The notes under the pieces are model-generated. The model searched no databases, was not told where the DNA came from, and saw nothing but the letters and a program-made list of their open reading frames with translations. A stretch of DNA of 64,000 nucleotides from Brevibacillus dissolubilis (lineage in GTDB: Bacteria > Bacillota > Bacilli > Brevibacillales > Brevibacillaceae): assembly GCF_006170445.1 (NCBI RefSeq), contig NZ_VCNA01000006.1:62001-126000 (forward strand), in the 5' to 3' direction. Shown here one piece after another: positions 45,928 through 54,934 of the stretch (position 1 is its first letter; each line of letters begins with the position of its first letter). The position numbers and the translations under genes are program-made.

Positions 45928-46053
45928 ATGCTGCCTGAGATTCAAACCTTCTTCGGGAGAAGGGACCAGTGGAAAATACCATCAGGGGATACACATAAGC
46001 GATCTGGAATTATTTTTTCGGGACAGGATGGAAGTATTGCCGGGATCGGGTGA
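45928..46053 (+). CDS. Possible 41-residue ORF
   Basis: ATG 45928 lies downstream of AGAGGTG and encodes MLPEIQTFFGRRDQWKIPSG and on to a stop at 46053. A second, -1-shifted frame starting GTG 46050 (IIDTYTYADWSENTKIPHRRG) continues it, so it could be a frameshifted longer gene. Coding status uncertain. Confidence 0.25.
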   Translation: MLPEIQTFFGRRDQWKIPSGDTHKRSGIIFSGQDGSIAGIG

Positions 46054-46094
46054 TTATCGATACGTACACCTATGCGGATTGGTCCGAAAACACC

Positions 46095-46133
46095 AAAATA
46101 CCACACAGAAGGGGCCGTTCTGTGTGGTATTTT
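46095..46133. terminator. Strong terminator after the LysE-type gene (minus)
   Basis: Perfect 16-bp stem AAAATACCACACAGAA / TTCTGTGTGGTATTTT with a 7-base loop; T-rich on both sides. Confidence 0.85.
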
Positions 46134-46166
46134 TATTTTTGCTCTCTCCAACCGCCTATACCCAAC

Positions 46167-46787
46167 TCACCCCTGCTTTTCCAATGCCAATTTCAGTCCA
46201 AAACCTATAAGAACAACCCCAGTGACCCTATCCATCACACTCTGCACTTTCGGAGACATCAACCATTCACGCAGATAGTTGATGAAGGATACATATGCCA
46301 AAAACCAAGTGACAGACAAAATCGTGTAGATAGCTCCCATCACGATCAGCTGCTGTGTAGTACCTGCCCCTGCCTCCACAAATTGCGGCAAAAACGTCAA
46401 GAAAAACATAGCAACCTTTGGATTTAATACGTTTGAAAGCAGACCTTGTTTAAAAGCATGATGTTGCTCATCAGTCTGGCGCTCCTTCATCTGTCCGTTG
46501 GTTCCCGGCTTCCGTGTGATAAAAGCAGATACCCCGAGATAGATCAAATAGAGCGCACCGACATACTTGACGATCTCAAAGGCAAGCGCAGATTGCATAA
46601 GGATAGCGGAAAGGCCAAATGCAGCAGCAAAGGTATGCACCAAGGAGCCGGCTGTAATCCCCAGAGCCATTTGATAACCTGCTTTTCTTCCCGTTCCAAT
46701 CGTCGTTTTCGTGATGAGAGCCATATCAATACCGGGACTCATCACCACAAAAAGGGACAATACCAAAAATGTAAAGAAATCGTTCAT
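46167..46787 (-). CDS. LysE/RhtB-family amino acid exporter
   Basis: A 206-residue membrane protein with six helices: MNDFFTFLVLSLFVVMSPGIDMALITKTTIGTGRKAGYQMALGI (LysE signature) and SNVLNPKVAMFFLTFLPQFV. The start ATG at 46787 has GAGGGGTGG upstream; a longer in-frame start at 46823 is less likely. It is divergent from an XRE-cupin regulator, the second exporter of this family in the window. Confidence 0.9.
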   Translation of the reverse strand: MNDFFTFLVLSLFVVMSPGIDMALITKTTIGTGRKAGYQMALGITAGSLVHTFAAAFGLSAILMQSALAFEIVKYVGALYLIYLGVSAFITRKPGTNGQMKERQTDEQHHAFKQGLLSNVLNPKVAMFFLTFLPQFVEAGAGTTQQLIVMGAIYTILSVTWFLAYVSFINYLREWLMSPKVQSVMDRVTGVVLIGFGLKLALEKQG

Positions 46788-46935
46788 TCCATCCACCCCT
46801 CCCGTTACTTGTAGCAACCCCATATATAAAATATAATTTAATTTGGATAACTACAGTTTAACACGGGTCAGCTTATCTGTTAATTACAATTTACTTTAAG
46901 TTAATCATATTTAATTAGAATGGGGTCGTTAGGCT

Positions 46936-47481
46936 ATGGAAAATATTGATATAGGTAAAAAGGTTGAAAAGCACAGAAAAAATAAAAACCTAAGTATTAA
47001 GGAACTCGCACAGTTAGCCGAGATTACTCCGTCTATGTTGAGTCAGGTTGAACGTGGTTTAGCGACGCCTTCGATTCAAACGCTCAAGATGTTAGCAAAA
47101 GCACTTGATGTCCCTACCTTTAGTTTTTTGCTGGAAGAAACGAATTCGGCTGATTTGGTTGTCCGATCCAGCGAGCGTAAAAAAATGGTGGTTGAAAGCT
47201 TGTCTTACGAGCTGTTGTCGCCAGATTTTACTGGGAACTTGGCTACCGCTATTATGCATGTACCGCCACATACATCCTCGTCTGAGAAGCTGATGGAACA
47301 TAAAGGGGAAGAGGTCGCTTATATGTTAGCGGGGAAAATTAAGATTTACTTAAACGGCGATGAATTTATTTTAGAAGCGGGCGACAGTGTGAAGATACCA
47401 TCTCACATGAAGCATAAGTGGGAAAATGAATTCAGCGAAAATGCGAGTATTTTATTTTCTGTTACGCCGCCTTCTTTTTAA
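46936..47481 (+). CDS. XRE-family regulator with C-terminal cupin
   Basis: A 181-residue regulator. The N-terminal helix-turn-helix is LSIKELAQLAEITPSMLSQVERGLATPSIQTLKMLAKALDV, and the C-terminal cupin_2 has EHKGEEVAYMLAGKIKIYLNGDEFILEAGDSVKIPSHMKHKWEN. This PuuR-like architecture usually senses an amino acid or amine. It is divergent from the LysE-type exporter and most likely controls it. Confidence 0.92.
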   Translation: MENIDIGKKVEKHRKNKNLSIKELAQLAEITPSMLSQVERGLATPSIQTLKMLAKALDVPTFSFLLEETNSADLVVRSSERKKMVVESLSYELLSPDFTGNLATAIMHVPPHTSSSEKLMEHKGEEVAYMLAGKIKIYLNGDEFILEAGDSVKIPSHMKHKWENEFSENASILFSVTPPSF

Positions 47482-47512
47482 ATGTCTGTTAGCCAACTCT
47501 CCATACAACCCA

Positions 47513-47555
47513 AAAAAACTCGATGTCCCCAGTCTGCCGGGAAATCGAGTTTTTT
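47513..47555. terminator. Terminator between the XRE-cupin and pectate lyase genes
   Basis: Stem AAAAAACTCGAT / ATCGAGTTTTTT with a 19-base loop, serving both convergent genes. Confidence 0.8.
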
Positions 47556-47608
47556 GTTGTTTCCAATCGCCCAGTCATCCAAGAAAACCAGGGGGATTAA
47601 CCATCACA

Positions 47609-49045
47609 TTAATACTTCGTCATCAACCAGTTCGCCCGATCCCAGACCAGTTTACCCGCACCCGCACCGTTCGTTGCGGTAAGTCGGTCTTTCAACGTCG
47701 CAGGATCATCCAGCGTATAGCTATAAGGCAGAGATGTAAAGCCGTTCCAAGAGAAAGCCTTCACCGGTGCAGGAGTAGGAGCGAGCGAGCTTCCAGCAGT
47801 GTCGCTGCTGCCTCTGTAATAAGTTCCATCCAGCGTGTAGATCGTATCTACAGCACGGATTTTCCCTGTGTAGCTTGCATCGGCTGGATCGGCCTGATTG
47901 TTGCGGATCGGGGATGCCACATCAAGAATAGCCGATTTTTCAACCAAAACAGCCCCGTCCTCAGTGGAGATCGCCCCGTTGCTGGTGACCCCGAAGTGGT
48001 AGCCTTTCCCTGAGATCGCTTTTTCCATGGTAGAAGTAAGCTTTTGCTTCGCAGCACGCGTACCTGTACTGTCCATCACAATATTATAGGCATGGACGTT
48101 GCCTGCACGCAGACGGGGCATGCGGTCTTGGATGTCCCGATAATAGTTGTGGTGCAGTGTCACCTGCAGTTTCGCGTTATCTGTAGCGAATTCGGTGGCG
48201 CCGATCAGATGGCCTTTTTTCTGTCCGGCAGCAATCGCGATGATATCTTCTTTGCTCAGACCGACCGAGGTGCTTCGCAGGTAGTTGTACATCGGATAGG
48301 CAGACTTATTGGCTTCCATGGCATCGATTTGTTGGGTGACCCAGCTGCCCGCACTTCCGTCGTCACCTTTGAAGACGGACCAGGAGATCGTCACACCGTT
48401 ACTGCCTTTTTTCACGTCGACCAGCCCGTCGTAGGCTTTATTGAAGGTGCAATGGTCAATCCACACCCGCGAGCTGGCACCTTCTACGGTGATATAATCC
48501 CAGTCGTTTTTGTCGTAGTTGCCTTTGGTGGACTCATCCCATTCCCACAGCTCGTCGAATTCGAGGTTACGGATGATGACATCGGAGCTGTACTTCATGA
48601 CGAAGGCCGCATGCTTGATTTTGGCGCCGTTCTGAGAAAAGATCGTCAATCCTTTAAAGCTGTCTACGTAAATCTTGCTGACACCTGTTCGTTTCAGAAC
48701 GGGGTGTGTCAGAGCAGGGTTGTGCGCTACAAAAGGCATGACTTGAGCCGTCGCAGGAATCTCGCTCCAGCCCAAATCCAGATCGTTCATGATCTCGATT
48801 ACCTTCACGCCTGAGCCACGCTTCAGGGCGACAGCCAGATCCGTCGCATTATAGACCTTTTTGTAGCGGGGGTCGGTCTCTGGAATATTGCCGCCACCCG
48901 TATTGGTGTAAGAGAAGCCAGTGAGGTTGTAGTCGCTGAGTCCAGCCGCACTTGCCGGTACAGGTGTGGAAACGAGGAGAGGAGAGATTAGCATCATGGA
49001 CAGGAGGACGCCGCTGATTTTGGTGAGTGGTTTTTGTATGTTCAT
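47609..49045 (-). CDS. Secreted pectate lyase (PL1 family)
   Basis: A 478-residue secreted enzyme that cleaves polygalacturonate by beta-elimination with Ca2+. Signal peptide to about ASAAG (residue 35), then the parallel beta-helix. Diagnostic motifs are IIRNLEFDELWEWDE, DYITVEGASSRVWIDHCTF (WIDH) and DRMPRLRAGNVHAYN (RxPxxR with the catalytic arginine). The C-terminal TLKDRLTATNGAGAGKLVWDRANW is typical of the family. AAAAGGAGCTAG on the minus strand precedes ATG. Pectin degradation suggests a plant-associated or soil lifestyle. Confidence 0.93.
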   Translation of the reverse strand: MNIQKPLTKISGVLLSMMLISPLLVSTPVPASAAGLSDYNLTGFSYTNTGGGNIPETDPRYKKVYNATDLAVALKRGSGVKVIEIMNDLDLGWSEIPATAQVMPFVAHNPALTHPVLKRTGVSKIYVDSFKGLTIFSQNGAKIKHAAFVMKYSSDVIIRNLEFDELWEWDESTKGNYDKNDWDYITVEGASSRVWIDHCTFNKAYDGLVDVKKGSNGVTISWSVFKGDDGSAGSWVTQQIDAMEANKSAYPMYNYLRSTSVGLSKEDIIAIAAGQKKGHLIGATEFATDNAKLQVTLHHNYYRDIQDRMPRLRAGNVHAYNIVMDSTGTRAAKQKLTSTMEKAISGKGYHFGVTSNGAISTEDGAVLVEKSAILDVASPIRNNQADPADASYTGKIRAVDTIYTLDGTYYRGSSDTAGSSLAPTPAPVKAFSWNGFTSLPYSYTLDDPATLKDRLTATNGAGAGKLVWDRANWLMTKY

Positions 49046-49555
49046 ATGAATCTAGCTCCTTTTGGATATTCCTGATTTTCATTCCAGCTGGAAAATCAAC
49101 AAAGCATTATGGTATACGGGATCTCATCGTTACCACTAGGCCTTGCTTGGTTGATCAGTTAGAAAGGTAGCACCTCAGGAAAATACTTACAATGGTGCTG
49201 ATGGACTAGCCCTTTTTGGCAGCCTCACGTAGAAACCGACGAAAAGGAGCAAGGCAGCGCGTTACCCTGATGCAGATTACGTTTTGCGGGAAATCAGATA
49301 GGGACAGGGAATTTTTACAAGGGAAAAAACGATTAAAATAGAGCGTAGGACACGCGAAAAAATAGGGAAAATAGTAGCTTTTGATTTTTTATCATAAATA
49401 TTTGTTATTTTTATATGGAGAAAATCACACCCGGTAGAGGTCTCAGAGACCCGTCGATCCTCTCACCGATCGCAAAAAGAAAAGGAGCAGCTGCCGAGGC
49501 AAACTGCTCCTTTTCATATTCAATCATAGTGAACTTACTGGCTAACTGACAACCA
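49046..49555. other. 510-bp intergenic region upstream of the pectate lyase gene
   Basis: It holds the pectate lyase 5' region, an AT-rich stretch (49310-49430) that is probably a promoter region, and the terminator of the MFS gene (49480-49514). No gene and no cre site of good quality were seen. Confidence 0.4.
49480..49514 (-). terminator. Terminator of the MFS gene
   Basis: Perfect 11-bp stem AAAAGGAGCAG / CTGCTCCTTTT with a T tract on the minus strand. Confidence 0.85.
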
Positions 49556-50755
49556 TCAAGCGGCACTTCGCGGCTCCACTTGACGTCCACGAGTTACCGA
49601 CAGGAAAAAGCTGACCAGCAGAACAACCGCCCCGAAGGTGTAAGGCAGGTTGATATTGACGTCGTACAGGACACCGGCCATTGCAGGACCGAAAATATTG
49701 CCAAGACTCATGTACGCATTGTTCATCCCGGCGACGAAGCCTTGCTCATCCCCAGCCATTTTGGACAGCCATGTGTTGATGGCTGGGCGCATCACCGAGG
49801 TGAAGGTGAAGAAGAGTACGGTGAGGATCAGGGTGTACCAGAAGTTACCGGACAACAGCATCAGCAGGAGGGCGGCGGCTGACAGCAGGAAGGTCCAATT
49901 GATTAATTTCTTTTCTCCAAATTGGTGGATCAGCTTGCCGATCAGTGCAACCTGGATGATCGTTCCGGCCAAAGCACCTACCGTGATCAAGATCGAGATA
50001 TCTCTGGAGGTATAGGCGTACTTCGCATCTACGAAGAGAGGGAAGATAGCCTCGAAGTTGGCGAGACCGAATGTCAGGGCAAACACCAGCAAGAGCAGAA
50101 TAAAATAGGGCGCCTTCACAGACTGTGCGAACTGCTTGAAGATGCTCTCACGCTTCGTGGTTGAAGCCTTGGAAGCTTCGCGGTCTTGTTTGGATCTGGA
50201 TTCAGGCAGGATCAACAAGGAACCGATCAGGCTGATGCCAGCCACGAGAGCAGATACATAGAACGGGATACGCAAGCCGAGCTCTGCCAAGAAACCGCCG
50301 ACACCCGGCCCGATGACGAAGCCAAGAGACATGGCTGCACCAAGCATTCCCAAGCCTTTTCCGCGTTTCTCCTCGGATGTCACGTCTGCGACGTAGGCCA
50401 TCATCGACGGAATCATCGATGCGGCTCCGATCCCGCCGATTAAGCGGGACGCATAGAGCATCCAGACTTCGGTTGCGGTCGCAAACACGAGGTTCGAAAT
50501 CGTAAATAAGACAAGCCCACTGACGATCATGATCTTGCGGCCATACTTGTCGGACCACTCCCCAGCGATCGGGGAAAAGATGAATTGCGTCAACCCGAAG
50601 GCAGCGATCAAATAACCGGCTACACTGCCGCCTGCATTGAATTCTTTCAGAAACTCCGGTAACACCGGGATGATAAGACCAATCCCCAGCATTGCGATGA
50701 ACATATTGATCATCAGCATGACTAAGGGAGCGGTGCGATCTTTTTGAACAGACAT
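49556..50755 (-). CDS. MFS multidrug efflux transporter (NorA/Bmr/TetA-like)
   Basis: A 399-residue transporter with 12 hydrophobic helices. Motif A is GEWSDKYGRKIMIV between TM2 and TM3, and motif C is GPGVGGFLAELG in TM5, which marks drug:H+ antiporters. LVMLMINMFIAMLGIGLIIPVLPEF at the N-terminus matches the NorA/Bmr group. The start at 50755 has TAGGAGT upstream; an in-frame ATG at 50782 has none. Substrates unknown. Confidence 0.9.
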   Translation of the reverse strand: MSVQKDRTAPLVMLMINMFIAMLGIGLIIPVLPEFLKEFNAGGSVAGYLIAAFGLTQFIFSPIAGEWSDKYGRKIMIVSGLVLFTISNLVFATATEVWMLYASRLIGGIGAASMIPSMMAYVADVTSEEKRGKGLGMLGAAMSLGFVIGPGVGGFLAELGLRIPFYVSALVAGISLIGSLLILPESRSKQDREASKASTTKRESIFKQFAQSVKAPYFILLLLVFALTFGLANFEAIFPLFVDAKYAYTSRDISILITVGALAGTIIQVALIGKLIHQFGEKKLINWTFLLSAAALLLMLLSGNFWYTLILTVLFFTFTSVMRPAINTWLSKMAGDEQGFVAGMNNAYMSLGNIFGPAMAGVLYDVNINLPYTFGAVVLLVSFFLSVTRGRQVEPRSAA

Positions 50756-50873
50756 GAATACACTCCTATCCTTGTTTCTCATTTATCTCTGTTGAAGGCT
50801 TTCACCCATTGTATAAATGTATCATGTAATTTCATTATTTCAAGAATGTACGTAGTAGTAAGATAGTGGACAT

Positions 50874-51281
50874 CTACAAGCTCCCGACAGCGATTGCTTC
50901 CACTTCAATTAAGAGGTCATCCCTGATGAGCTTACGAACCTCAACGGCTGAACTGGCTGGCGGATTCACGGTATTGATGTATTGGTCGCGGATCTCCCGC
51001 ACAATCCCCATTTGCGAGATGTCTGTTACAAAAAAGGTCAACTTCACCACATCATGAAAGCCGACACCCGCCGCGTCCAAGGCGGATTTGATATTTTCAA
51101 AAACCTGTTTCGTCTGTACAGCCAGATCCCCTGCACCTACCACTTGGCCATCCTTGTTTAGAGCAATCTGACCGGATACATAAATGGTTCGTGCGTTCCG
51201 GACTTCAACAACATGGGTGTAACCAAAAGTTGGGGGCATGGTTTCGGGGTTTATGAATGTAGCCCGTTCCGTATGTTTCAT
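50874..51281 (-). CDS. RidA (YjgF/YER057c/UK114) family protein
   Basis: A 135-residue enamine/imine deaminase family member. NARTIYVSGQIALNKDGQVVGAGDLAVQTKQVFENIKSAL, VVKLTFFVTDI and the C-terminal RKLIRDDLLIEVEAIAV follow the family; the arginine in LIRDDLLIEVEA is at the position used for carboxylate binding. It may act on reactive enamines or as a paralogue with another role. It lies between the MFS gene and a LysR gene, all on the minus strand. Confidence 0.9.
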   Translation of the reverse strand: MKHTERATFINPETMPPTFGYTHVVEVRNARTIYVSGQIALNKDGQVVGAGDLAVQTKQVFENIKSALDAAGVGFHDVVKLTFFVTDISQMGIVREIRDQYINTVNPPASSAVEVRKLIRDDLLIEVEAIAVGSL

Positions 51282-51452
51282 CTTATTATCTCCTCTCGGC
51301 TGACCGTAGCCATCTGTTGGTCATTATTTACTAACTGGTTTACATTGATAGCAAAAACAGTGTACCACATCGTGGCACTTCTACCGCCCATTTCCGACAC
51401 TTCTCTATCTTTTGGCTGATCGACCATCCGGAATCGAAGCGGGACGGGGACG

Positions 51453-52334
51453 TCAGCACTTGCCGCAATGACTCAGCACAAACTCTTTGAAGCGTAATGC
51501 CGCTGGTGACAAATACCGTCCCTCCACCAATGCCATTCCGATCACACGTTGGCATGTTGGCTCGCGGACGCTGATCTGAACAATTTTACTTTTGTCCAAT
51601 CCTACATTCGGGAGAAGGGACACACCCAGCCCAGCGGAGACGAGCCCTGCTACGGTAGCGATCTCTTCTCCTTCAAACGTAATGGCGGGGTTGATGCCGA
51701 CCTGCTGGAACAATCGGTCAGTGGTATCGCGCAACGCATAGCCCTTTTTCATGAAGATGAACGACTCGTCCGCGATGTCAGAAAGCATAATGCTGTCAGC
51801 GCAGGCCAATGGATGATCAAGCGGCAGGGTGACAAAAATCTCCTCGCTCCACAGCGGAATCCACTGAATCGGCATTCTGTTCTCGGTCGGTTCGGCGATC
51901 AGACAGATATCCAACTCACCAGCCTGCAGATGCTCCAGCAACGAGTAGCTGTGATTTTGGATCAATTGAAAGCTGATCGTCGGGGCCAGACCGCGAAAAG
52001 CGCCGAGCAGATCAGGAATTAAGCCGGTTCCAAGCGTATGCAAAAATCCTAATGCGACCTCCCCATACTCAGGATGAACCAGATCGTGAAGCTCTTGCTT
52101 GGCGTCGTCAAACTCCATCAGTATGCGGTTCACCCGCTTCAAAAACAGCTGGCCGTAACGGTTGAGGATGATCGTACGACCTTGTCGGTCAAAGAGCGGG
52201 ACGCCCAGTTCTTCTTCCAGCCGGGCGATCGAACGGCTGAGAGCTGGCTGAGACAGGGACAAATACTCAGCCGCACGGGTCACGTGCTGGATACGTGCCA
52301 GGGTTTGAAAGTATTCGAGTTGTTGCCATTCCAT
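51453..52334 (-). CDS. LysR-family regulator (CynR/GltR-like)
   Basis: A 293-residue regulator: N-terminal MEWQQLEYFQTLARIQHVTRAAEYLSLSQPALSRSIARLEEELGVPLFDR and the effector domain with LVSAGLGVSLLPNVGL. Divergent from the MFS gene at 52480 across a 145-bp gap that contains a perfect 12-bp palindrome, so it probably controls that transporter. Confidence 0.93.
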   Translation of the reverse strand: MEWQQLEYFQTLARIQHVTRAAEYLSLSQPALSRSIARLEEELGVPLFDRQGRTIILNRYGQLFLKRVNRILMEFDDAKQELHDLVHPEYGEVALGFLHTLGTGLIPDLLGAFRGLAPTISFQLIQNHSYSLLEHLQAGELDICLIAEPTENRMPIQWIPLWSEEIFVTLPLDHPLACADSIMLSDIADESFIFMKKGYALRDTTDRLFQQVGINPAITFEGEEIATVAGLVSAGLGVSLLPNVGLDKSKIVQISVREPTCQRVIGMALVEGRYLSPAALRFKEFVLSHCGKC

Positions 52335-52366
52335 TCAGGAACCCTCCGTTGCCACCAAAAATTTGC

Positions 52367-52378
52367 AATCAATTGATT
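52367..52378. promoter_or_regulatory. Palindromic candidate operator between lysR and MFS genes
   Basis: Perfect palindrome AATCAATTGATT, 33-44 bp before the LysR start. Confidence 0.35.
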
Positions 52379-52479
52379 ACTTCTGTGCATTGAAACTATA
52401 ACTACTATGAATTATACATCATGATTTCTCGGTGATAGTATAAAAATCAGAACGGAAGGAAGTGGAGGAGGGTTCATCC

Positions 52480-53685
52480 ATGGGGTATATCCAACAAGGA
52501 ACATCCGCTTTTCGCAAATCGAATCTAGCTCTTTTTGCCGCTGGATTTAATACGTTTGCCATCCTGTACAGCACACAGCCGTTGATGCAGGAATTCACCA
52601 GAGAATTTCATGTGTCGCCGACCATGGCAAGTCTTCCGCTTTCCGTGACGACGATTTCTCTGGCGGTCAGTATGCTGTTGTTCAGCTCTTTATCGGAAGT
52701 ATGGGGCCGCAAATCTGTCATGTTCATCTCCATGCTGGCCGCCTCTGTCTTATCGATTCTGACTGCATTCAGTACGACATTTGAGTCATTGCTGCTGTTA
52801 CGGGTGATCCAAGGATTTGCTTTGGGTGGGCTTCCTTCGATCGCGATGGCCTATCTGGGAGAAGAGATGGAGCCGACGAGTCTGGGTGTGGCGATGGGGC
52901 TCTACATCAGCGGCAACTCACTTGGCGGCGTATTCGGACGAATCATGTCAGGAGTGCTCACAGACCAGTTCAACTGGCACTTGGCGATGGGGGTGATCGG
53001 CTTTATCAGTTTGATCGCCAGCCTGATCTTTTTGGTCAATCTGCCGAAGTCCCAGCATTTTCATCCTCGCCCGATGGAGATCGGCAAACTGTGTGCCTCT
53101 ATGGTCGATCATCTGAAAGATCCGGGGCTATTGATCTTGTATAGCATTGGGTTTCTCATTCTTGGCAGCAATGTGGCTTTATTTAATTACATCGGATATG
53201 TATTGACAGCACCGCCGTACTCACTCAGTCAGACGTTGGTGGGCTGGATCTTCATCGTATTTCTCGTGGGAATGTTCAGTTCTGTATGGATGGCAAAAAT
53301 GGCTCAAACATTTGGACGGAAGAAGGCTCTTACGCTCTCTATGCTGATTACGCTGGCGGGCGTCTTACTGACATTGGATACCCATCTAGGGGTCAAAATA
53401 GCAGGCTTGCCGATCGTATCATTTGGATTCTTCGGAAGTCATTCCATCGTAAGCAGCTGGGTCGGAAGACGGGCCCTCCGCAACAAGGCACAGGCTTCCT
53501 CGCTCTACCTGTTCTTTTATTACGCGGGCTCGAGTATAGGGGGGACGGCAGCTGGTGTGTTCTGGTCATCATATGGATGGATTGGAGTTGTCAGCATGAT
53601 CACAGCATTCTTGCTCATAGCGCTCGCACTGGTGTCACGTCTGGCCAAAGCCACTTCGGTCGCGCAGCACCTTCACGCAGAATAA
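52480..53685 (+). CDS. MFS transporter (YnfM/YybF-like)
   Basis: A 401-residue transporter with 12 helices. FNTFAILYSTQPLMQEFTREFHVSPTMASLPLSVTTISLAVSMLLFSSLSEVWGRKSVMF includes motif A (SEVWGRKSVM), and SNVALFNYIGYVLTAPPYSLSQ is typical of the YnfM/YybF branch. ATG 52480 is 8 bp after GGAGGAGGG; an in-frame start at 52462 is upstream of this site. Divergent from the LysR gene. Substrate unknown. Confidence 0.92.
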   Translation: MGYIQQGTSAFRKSNLALFAAGFNTFAILYSTQPLMQEFTREFHVSPTMASLPLSVTTISLAVSMLLFSSLSEVWGRKSVMFISMLAASVLSILTAFSTTFESLLLLRVIQGFALGGLPSIAMAYLGEEMEPTSLGVAMGLYISGNSLGGVFGRIMSGVLTDQFNWHLAMGVIGFISLIASLIFLVNLPKSQHFHPRPMEIGKLCASMVDHLKDPGLLILYSIGFLILGSNVALFNYIGYVLTAPPYSLSQTLVGWIFIVFLVGMFSSVWMAKMAQTFGRKKALTLSMLITLAGVLLTLDTHLGVKIAGLPIVSFGFFGSHSIVSSWVGRRALRNKAQASSLYLFFYYAGSSIGGTAAGVFWSSYGWIGVVSMITAFLLIALALVSRLAKATSVAQHLHAE

Positions 53686-53754
53686 AAGGGATTCACTTCG
53701 TGGAAACTACGAACAGGCAGACCACTAGACACTGATTGAGGAAGGGAGTAGGCG

Positions 53755-54713
53755 ATGAGGGACGTCAAACTTACGGCTTCGGAATTATCCCACTTGTGGG
53801 TGGCATATATGAATAGTTCGATGGCTGAACGTATACTGGAGTATTTCGTACACACAAGTGACGATCAAGATATTAAGAAGGTTACACAAGCAGCCATGGA
53901 AGAATCGGTAAAAACAACAACCCAAATCAAGCGTATATTAGATGTGGAAGGGATACCTGTTCCCCATGGTTTTACCAAAGATGAGGCAGATCCCCAAGCT
54001 CCCAAGCTTTTTACTGACCGCCTCATTATTGAGTATGTAAAGCAGATGGCCAGCCTGGGATTAGCTGTTTATGGGGTAGCCATGTCGTTATGTCCTCGGG
54101 AAGATGTACGTCATCTGTTTAAAGATCGGATTGAGTCCTCAGCCAATCTGCTCGAACAGACTGTTTCTACCTTATTAAATAAAGGGATATACGTCCGTCC
54201 ACCGTACATACCGTATCCGGATTCCACTCAATTTGTGCATAAAGAGAGCTTCATGAGTGGGATGTTCGGAGATCGGCGTCCACTTAACTCTATAGAGATT
54301 ACCAATCTGTTTCAAAGCACATTGACGAATTCACTTGGAAAAGCAAAGCGTTCCTGAAACGCGGAAAAGATATATCATCCAAGCATATCGAAGTGTTCAG
54401 CTCTATGCTTCGTGACGATGACATCTCATCCATCTCCACATGGGAATCAGACGTCACCGATTCCACGGTCTCTCCCTTTTCCGATAAACTGATGCTGCAG
54501 CATATTCTATATCTGAATGCAGCCGGGATGGCCTTCTATGGAAATGCGATGTCGACAAGTACCCGCCGGGATGTAGGGGTAACATATAGTCGCCTCTTTA
54601 CCGAAATCGCTACCTACCTGGACGATGGTGCAGAACTGGCAATTGGACTGGGTTGGATGGAAAAACCCCCCGGTACTGTGGATCGGGAGGCGCTCGCAGG
54701 GGTCCAGATATGA
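53755..54713 (+). pseudogene. DUF3231 gene broken by frameshift/deletion
   Basis: The first 200 codons (53755-54357) encode a DUF3231 half: LTASELSHLWVAYMNSSMAERILEYFVHTSDDQDIKKVTQAA, with GIPVPHGFTKDE. The frame stops after SLGKAKRS. From about 54345 another frame continues KAFLKRGKDISSKHIEVFSSMLRDDDI and the second half to 54713. Intact family members have two such halves joined by an extra stretch of about 20 residues (recalled), so an internal deletion not divisible by three is likely. A terminator follows. Confidence 0.75.
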
Positions 54714-54742
54714 ACACAAGTGGGACACTAAGTACCAAAAAT

Positions 54743-54782
54743 AGCCTGTCATTCCATTCACATGGGGACGGGCTGCTTTTTT
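54743..54782 (+). terminator. Terminator after the DUF3231 pseudogene
   Basis: Stem AGCCTGTC / GACGGGCT (one G-U) with a T6 tract. Confidence 0.7.
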
Positions 54783-54934
54783 ATGCAAAATGATGGGTAC
54801 ATCGGTTGTCACGGGGAACTCATCCAAAAAATTTCACAGAGCGAGTAGCCCTAATGGGTGATACGGTCTAAGAGGGGGAGCATTTATAATGAGTTTGCTG
54901 ATCAATTAAACCGATTAAGGAGACAACTAGGATT

